This document shows positions 58,554 to 64,000 of a stretch of DNA of 64,000 nucleotides, piece by piece. The notes below the pieces were generated by a model, which worked only from the letters and a program-made list of their open reading frames with translations, ran no database searches and was not told the origin of the DNA. Position 1 is the stretch's first letter; the number at the start of each line of letters is the position of its first letter. The DNA lies in NCBI GenBank assembly GCA_023105745.1, contig JALGQZ010000014.1:3567888-3631887 (forward strand), in the 5' to 3' direction. Source of the DNA: Austropuccinia psidii. Lineage: Eukaryota > Basidiomycota > Pucciniomycetes > Pucciniales > Sphaerophragmiaceae. The translations under genes and the position numbers were made by a program.

Positions 58554-58655
58554 TGTAAGATTTGGTAGGTATGGTGGTTGTTTAGAACACAAAAGTGAAG
58601 TCTAGAATATGATTATATCCAAAACTCTGGTTACAATCACAGCCAGGACCCCAAA
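58535..58655 (-). other. Primer-binding site of B plus a duplicated LTR/primer junction
   Basis: The real site is TTTGGGGTCCTGGCTGTG on the minus strand (58638-58655), directly after the LTR. A second junction lies 102 bp further in: ...CCAAATCTTACA then TTTGGGGGCCTGGCCGTG (58536-58553). That second copy has an LTR-like end and the canonical family motif. The 102-bp insert is not part of either LTR. Confidence 0.72.
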
Positions 58656-60576
58656 TGTAAGATTTGACTATGAAACTGATGATAATATTACTATTAATCA
58701 ACAGTACTATGTCTGTTCTTATGAAATATAATAATAAAAATTATTATAACCACAATTAAATAATTATAAAATTATTTCTTTAACGTGTTATACACTACTA
58801 GTGATTATAACAGCGAGTAGTAATTGTCTACAAGAATCAATTACAAGAAGAGTTTAATAATAAAAACTTCTTTTATTAAAATAATAAAATTATTTTAATA
58901 TATAATTATCTTTTACAAGAATAATTATAAAGATAATTCTTGAAGAAAACTATTACTAGAGAAAAACTTTAAGAATTAAAGATAAATGACTCACTAACAC
59001 TCCAAAGAACTTATTGATAGATAAAAGTAGAGAAATTTGACGTAGAATTGTGGATTTAAGGGATCAAGATGATTTATGACAGTATTACAACAATATATAG
59101 TTGGATTCTATGATTTCACGTCTTTCTGATTGATTCTGAAAGATTTAAAACACTTAAGAATAGTTGAACTAATACTTACTTGTTGGTAATAATGATTTAA
59201 TAAATTTTATAAAATGATGATACGGAAAAAACAGCAAGAATAGGCTTCTTTTAAGTCAACAACAGCTCACAGAGGCGTGCCATGGAGCAAACTGAAAAAC
59301 CAGTGAGTGAGAAAACAATAATCCTTTTTGGATTAATGATTGCATCATCTGTTGTCACGTAAGATTATCATAATTACTTAATTGATGCTTTTACGTGACT
59401 ACCAACCCCAATATGGTTAAGAATAAAAGGAGTAACATCTGTAAATCTTCTTTTATTCTAAAATAATCATTTATTTCTCAAAGTTATCAATGTTATTGCC
59501 AATTTCATCACAGGTTGTAATTACTGTGAATTTTTGAAGATTCAGTGTTTCACGTAGAATGGTCAAAAATGGACTGTAAGTAAAACTTTTAATTTTACTA
59601 GTAAAACCATAATTCTTTTTGGTTGTACCATAGATAATACAGTTCTTCATTGGTCCTGAAAGTTTCAGGAAGATTCATTAAGAATTGTATTTTTAATGAA
59701 TTTTTGAAGTTTTTACCTCATTTCTACGTAGAATTGCAAATAGCAGTATTTTGCTGGTTGCTATGAGGTAAATCAATGAATATGGATCCCAAAAGGGTTT
59801 AATTACTCTTTTAGGGTCTAGTCATGGAAAGTCATCAAGAATTGACGTGGTTACAGGAGCCTAAGTAGCTTATTACCTCCTTGGCACGTCAAAATAGCAG
59901 GTTATTTGCTATTTTTCTTATGATTACAGTAGGTGTAACTTGGTAACCAAGTTCCCAAAGAGTTTTAGTTTACCAATTGGGCCAAGATGAGCCATGGATC
60001 CATGCTCTGGAGCTATCCATGCCTCTGAGGCCTCAGAAGTTGGGTACCCTGGCTCTCTTTGATGTCTTTTGCCCCCCTTGCCTATTTTTCACGTCAAAAT
60101 AGAAAATTGAGCTCCAAGTGAGATATCCAGTATGGGTGTACCAAAAGTCCATGTAAGAATACCATGATATTAAGTGCTCAAAACATGCATAACACTATTC
60201 TTAGTGTATATGTAACATGGGATTTCTCACTTTCCCATTATTTTGGCTAAAAATCAAGAAAAACAAAAATTTTCACGGATCTTTTATGTGGTATTGATGA
60301 TGTGGTATTGAAGTATTTTCCATTTTACCACCTCAAATACTTAAATTGAGCTTATTCACTCTATGGAGCTACCCTAGGTGAATTTTTGTGTAGAATCCAA
60401 ATCTGGTCTTAAATCCATGGATTTACTTACTCAATAAAAAGTTATTGATATTTTCTGAAATTGAAAATGATGAATTTTGGATATATGCATGACTTATGAG
60501 TTTTGCAGAATTCAAAATTTCTTTTTAAGATAATTGTGGCCTATTTGGGTATGTAAAATATACCTCAAGGCTCACA
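58656..60576 (-). repeat. 5' LTR of element B
   Basis: 1921 bp, the partner of 50234-52154 with identical ends TGTAAGATTTGAC and AAGGCTCACA. Followed at 60577-60581 by the target duplication TCTTT and the resumption of A1 pol. Confidence 0.96.
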
Positions 60577-60581
60577 TCTTT

Positions 60582-62484
60582 ACTAAACATGAAGACTACT
60601 AATAGACACATGCTGAGATGGCAAATAGCCATCCAGGAGTATAGAGGGAACATGACCATCATATACAAAGAAGGTAAAAGCCATACCAATGCAGATGGCC
60701 TTAGCAGATGGCCACTGGACAATGTCAAAAGCAATCCAGCTTATGACCCTGAAGTTTCTGCAAAAATTCCTATCCATTTTATGGAAATAAATAGGAAGAA
60801 GAACTTCAGATTCTCTGAATGGGCACCAAGGAGTGGTACCCTTGACAGTGGAAACACTGATTCAGAAGGGACAGAAACCCCCATACTGGGAATAAGTTCC
60901 TCAGAACTGCATAATTAATTTTTCAATGCAGTACTGAAATCATATGCTAAACACAAACAGTGTAGCATACTACTCCAACTCCTTCAACAAAAATACAGGA
61001 GCCCAGAACTGGAAACCCAGCTGGAGGAACCCTGGTTGAGGGCCTATAAGGACAATAAATTCTTCCTTATAGATGGCCTGATTTATCACAGAGAAAAGCA
61101 CACCAGTGCACTCACAGTGATAGACAGAGACCACATCTCTTTAATCCTGCAGGAATGCCATGACTGCCCCTATATGGGACACATGAGTGAGGACAGGACT
61201 AAAGAGAGGGTAGCAAGCACAGCTTGGTGGCCCAAGTGGGAGCAAGAGTTGAGTGAATACATCAACACTTGTGAAAGATGCCAAAAGGCAAATAGAAAAC
61301 ATGGGAAGAAATATGGGTTGCTTCAACATATAGAAGAACCCAAACACCCATGGGAAACCATCAACATGGACTGGGTCACAGGACTTGTCCCAGGAGGCAA
61401 AGAAAACTACAATGCCTGCTTAATCATAGTTGATAGGTTCAGCAAGAGCATGAGATGTCTACCATGCCATAAAGAGGACACAGCCATGGACACTGCTCTG
61501 TTATTTTGGAATAACATCATATCCACCTGTGGAGTCCCTAAGATCATAATTAGTGACAGGGACCCAAAATTCACATCTGAATTTTGGACCAATTTATATG
61601 ACATGCTTGGCACCAAGCTTGCTTTTTCCACAGCTTACCATCCACAAACAGATGGCCTAGCTGAGAAGATGATCCAAACAATGGAGGACATCCTCAGGAG
61701 GTTCTGTGCCTATGGCATGGAATACAAGGACCATGAGGGATACACCCATGATTGGGTCACCCTCTTACCAGCAGTCCAACTGGCTTATAATACAAGCCAG
61801 CACTCTACCACAGGAAAAACACCTGCACTGGTAGAGAAAGGGTGGAATCCCCTGTTACCTGTGGATCACTTGAAGAAAAATCTTCTGACCATCCACCCCA
61901 CAGCCAAAGACTTCCATGATATGTGGAAGAAAGCCTGTGATACTGCTGCCAAATGCATAGCTGAGGCCAAAGAGTATAACATGCAAAGGTGGGACAAATC
62001 ACATATGGAACCTGACTTCAAGGAAGGGGACCAGGTGTTAGTGTCTACACTGAACTTTAACAATCTCAAAGGACCCAAGAAAATGAGAGACTCATTTGTA
62101 GGGCCCTTCACTATCATTAAGTTGATAGGGAAGAATTCAGTAGAGGTCAAGCTCACTGAAGAGTTCTCTAGGAAACACCCAGTCTTTCCAGTGAGCCTGG
62201 TCAAACCATACTTCCAAACAGAGGAGGATAAATTCCCCTCCAGGAAGAAAAACATCACTCCACCAGAAATAGTGGAAGTAGAAGACTCTCCTGGACCTGT
62301 GAGTAAAATCATCAGGGCCAGAAAAATCAGACTTAATGGGAAGGATCAGAGACAATATCTAGTCAGATTCAAGAACCAGACAGCTGACAAAGACAAATGG
62401 TTGGCAGAGGATGCCATACCAGATGGAAACCTTCATCTAAGGAGATTCAGAGCCTCTAGGAGGACTGAGCAGTCTCATCCATGA
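60582..62484 (+). pseudogene. A1 RNase H end, integrase and chromodomain-like tail
   Basis: Continuation of A1 pol in the frame predicted by removing B and one target copy. 60589-60918 is the end of RNase H and the linker ([25 protein letters not shown]) and ends in a TAA at 60916. The frame resumes and is open at 61036-62484: zinc domain HDCPYMGH...CERC, core NMDWVTG, SDRDPKF, LAEKMIQ, and tail [23 protein letters not shown]...LRRFR. Integrase catalytic residues are intact. With the upstream YIYD and the stops, the element is dead, but its integrase text is well kept. Confidence 0.92.
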
Positions 62485-62491
62485 TGAGCCT

Positions 62492-62508
62492 TTTTTAGAG
62501 GGAGGGTA
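62492..62508 (+). other. Polypurine tract of A1
   Basis: TTTTTAGAGGGAGGGTA immediately before the LTR start TGTCAGCC. Confidence 0.85.
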
Positions 62509-63299
62509 TGTCAGCCTGTGACTCAAAACCAGAGCACAAGCATGACAGCCAAAATACCATAAACCAATGGTATAGCCAAAATACCACCAAAACATGGAGC
62601 TGAGCCAAATCAGCTCAAAAGGTATCAAAAGAAAGAGGAAACTCACCTCTTTCTGAAAATATAAGTCCCATCACCATAGGACAAGAAATAACAAAGTTAT
62701 TCCTGCTCAAAGCTATTGCTGAGCATAAACCTTAATTTTCACCTCTCATCTAAAATCTAGGGGGAGAGGCTTAACCCCATCAAATGGGTATTCAAAATGA
62801 AGCTCTAAGCCAGGGCTATCTAATGGTGCTAGCCAAACTGAGCTAGCACCAGTATTACTTGAGTTATGGTCAAATCCAGACCAAATAAGGGTGAACAAAA
62901 CATTCACCTCTCATCTAGCTTTTACAGTTTTAGTGTGAGATACCTAAAGTGGGGTCTTTTTGGAAAGAGCACAATCAGGGCTATCTGATGGTGCCATCCA
63001 TTTCCTCATAGCTCAACTACAACAGAAGTTATTGGCCAAACAAGCTTAATACAGCTTTTTGCCCAGACCACGCCAATGTACAAAAATACTTGTACATGGG
63101 ATAACTTTGTCATATTTAATGATAACCATGTCAAGTTGGGTACCATTGTGTAGAGCCCATAAATAGCTATTCAATGAACTAACTTTGAGCTTGATATCTC
63201 CAAACCTGACAGAGTTATGACCATTTTAAGGTCAAAATCCCACCTGCTGTCAGATACAGCCTTACCATGGGATAATATCCCATAACCATGAATATGAGG
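62509..63299 (+). repeat. 3' LTR of A1, truncated
   Basis: Matches the first 791 bp of the A1 5' LTR (43899-44689) with few differences and stops after CCATGAATATGAGG. The remaining ~650 bp are absent from the window. Either a deletion or another insertion caused this. Confidence 0.93.
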
Positions 63300-64000
63300 C
63301 AATGCATAGCTTTTCGAAAATTTGTCGAATTTTAAGGGTCATCGAATATTCAATATTGAATTTCTGTCATGACCGAATATTCAGAATCGAATTTCACCTA
63401 CCTTCGAATATTCAAAATCGAATGTTCGAATATTCGAATATTCGGAAGTGAATTTTGAATTTTCATGGACACCTTCATTTATATATAATTAACCCTTTTG
63501 GGCCTTTGGTAAAACCATAAAAACCCATTGGCCCTTAAGTTCTTTTGCCATAAATTATTAAATACACATAAAAAAACACTATGGGCTCCTTGTTTATGAA
63601 ATAAATGGAATTCTTATTCCATAACACAATTTATGGTATTTTTAATTCCCTTCAAGCCATTAATTTTATGTATGCATTTTTTATTCCATTAATTTCATTT
63701 ATATTATTGATGATACCATTAATATTACTTATGAAATTGTTGAGGCTATTCATGTTACTTATGGAATTTCTGATGCTATTCATACCATTTTTAAGGCATT
63801 TTTCATGAAATTCATGTGATTTATGGAATTTTAACAATCATTCAACCCAAGAAGTTTCCAAAAAATATAGGCTTCTTGTTTTTGATTCTTAAGATTGAAT
63901 GGATTTTTTAAAAATAATGATGATGATTTATTTCAAAAATAGAATTCGAACAGAAAGGATCATTTATTTCAAAAATAGAATTCAAACAGAAAGGATTTTT
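63300..64000. other. Unassigned AT-rich tail with TTCGAATATTCGA palindromes
   Basis: Positions 63313-63445 are rich in TTCGAAT, GAATATTC and TCGAATATTCGAATATTCG words, self-complementary and unusually rich in CpG for this window. After that comes AT-rich sequence with weak repeats of TTATGGAATTTxTGATGCTATTCAT near 63690-63810. A 36-bp unit (ATTTATTTCAAAAATAGAAT...) is repeated in tandem at 63926 and 63962. No coding sequence is convincing. It may be the start of a further mobile element inserted in the A1 LTR. Confidence 0.5.

Larger units (their letters stand above)
50234..60576 (-). mobile_element. Element B: Ty3/gypsy element, complete and possibly autonomous
   Basis: LTRs at 50234-52154 and 58656-60576 are both exactly 1921 bp and differ at about 23 positions by eye, roughly 1.2 percent. 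The target duplication TCTTT is perfect (50229-50233 and 60577-60581). Inside are a primer site, ORFx exons, one uninterrupted gag-pol frame with all catalytic motifs, and a polypurine tract. It is the youngest element in the nest: B in A1 in A3. Nothing in the sequence shows it to be dead, although expression is unproven. Confidence 0.96.
43899..63299 (+). mobile_element. Element A1: family-A Ty3/gypsy element, split by element B
   Basis: Plus-strand element inserted in the A3 5' LTR. Order: 5' LTR 43899-45337, primer site, leader, ORFx exons, gag-pol (46281-50233 and 60582-62484), polypurine tract, 3' LTR from 62509. Element B occupies 50234-60576 plus its duplicated target 60577-60581; removing 50234-60581 restores the pol frame exactly. 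The 3' LTR is cut at 63299. A few stops and a mutated reverse transcriptase box (YIYD) show it is inactive. Confidence 0.93.

Noticed and set aside
50234..60576. Element B as an endogenous retrovirus or pararetrovirus
   Set aside because: No envelope-like frame, movement protein or membrane segment follows integrase. The order protease, reverse transcriptase, RNase H, integrase is plain Ty3/gypsy.

Overview
This 64 kb window is wall-to-wall long terminal repeat (LTR) retrotransposons with no recognisable host gene, rRNA or tRNA. It is AT-rich, with poly(A/T)-rich spacers and short (about 63-72 bp) GT-AG type introns, which points to a fungal nuclear genome. Several protein families here (the chromovirus gag-pol near 4.7-9.8 kb and the long polyprotein at 52.3-58 kb) look to me like repeat proteins of the myrtle rust Austropuccinia psidii, a rust fungus with a very large repeat-rich genome. 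That identification is from memory, not from a search.

Layout, left to right. 1-221: end of a family-B-like LTR. 222-1180 and 12063-13683: the two halves of a decayed Ty1/copia element (copia-1), split by a chromodomain Ty3/gypsy element D (1181-12057, target duplication AAATG), whose leader holds a family-A solo LTR (3053-4490, duplication CTTCA). 13684-24740: minus-strand family-A element A2, full length but full of stops, with another family-A solo LTR (17056-18476, duplication TGCAG) in its RNase H region. 24741-26156: minus-strand copia-2 gag and LTR remnant. 26157-36692: plus-strand family-E element, decayed. 36693-43898: minus-strand gag-only relative of family A (A3), with a B-like solo LTR (38603-40434, duplication AGTCC) and a leader of six ~172 bp tandem repeats. 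43899-63299: plus-strand A1, inserted into the 5' LTR of A3. A1 is itself split by the minus-strand element B (50234-60576, duplication TCTTT). B has two 1921-bp LTRs differing at about two dozen positions and an uninterrupted gag-pol frame of about 1886 codons; it is the youngest insertion and the only plausibly autonomous one. 63300-64000: AT-rich tail that cuts A1's 3' LTR short.

Most interesting observation: families A, B and E share a second reading frame, +1 to gag-pol and overlapping the start of gag, here called ORFx (165-243 codons in its final exon). It carries a conserved pattern with LFQW-like and GW[NS]P-like blocks. In all three families a short phase-1 intron lies just upstream, splicing leads into ORFx and not into gag, and the gag-pol ATG lies inside the intron 11-20 nt before the splice acceptor. 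Splicing should therefore delete the gag-pol start codon and switch the RNA to ORFx. This suggests a splice-controlled choice between two overprinted proteins and is my candidate for an undescribed system. All of it is inference from sequence comparison within this window.
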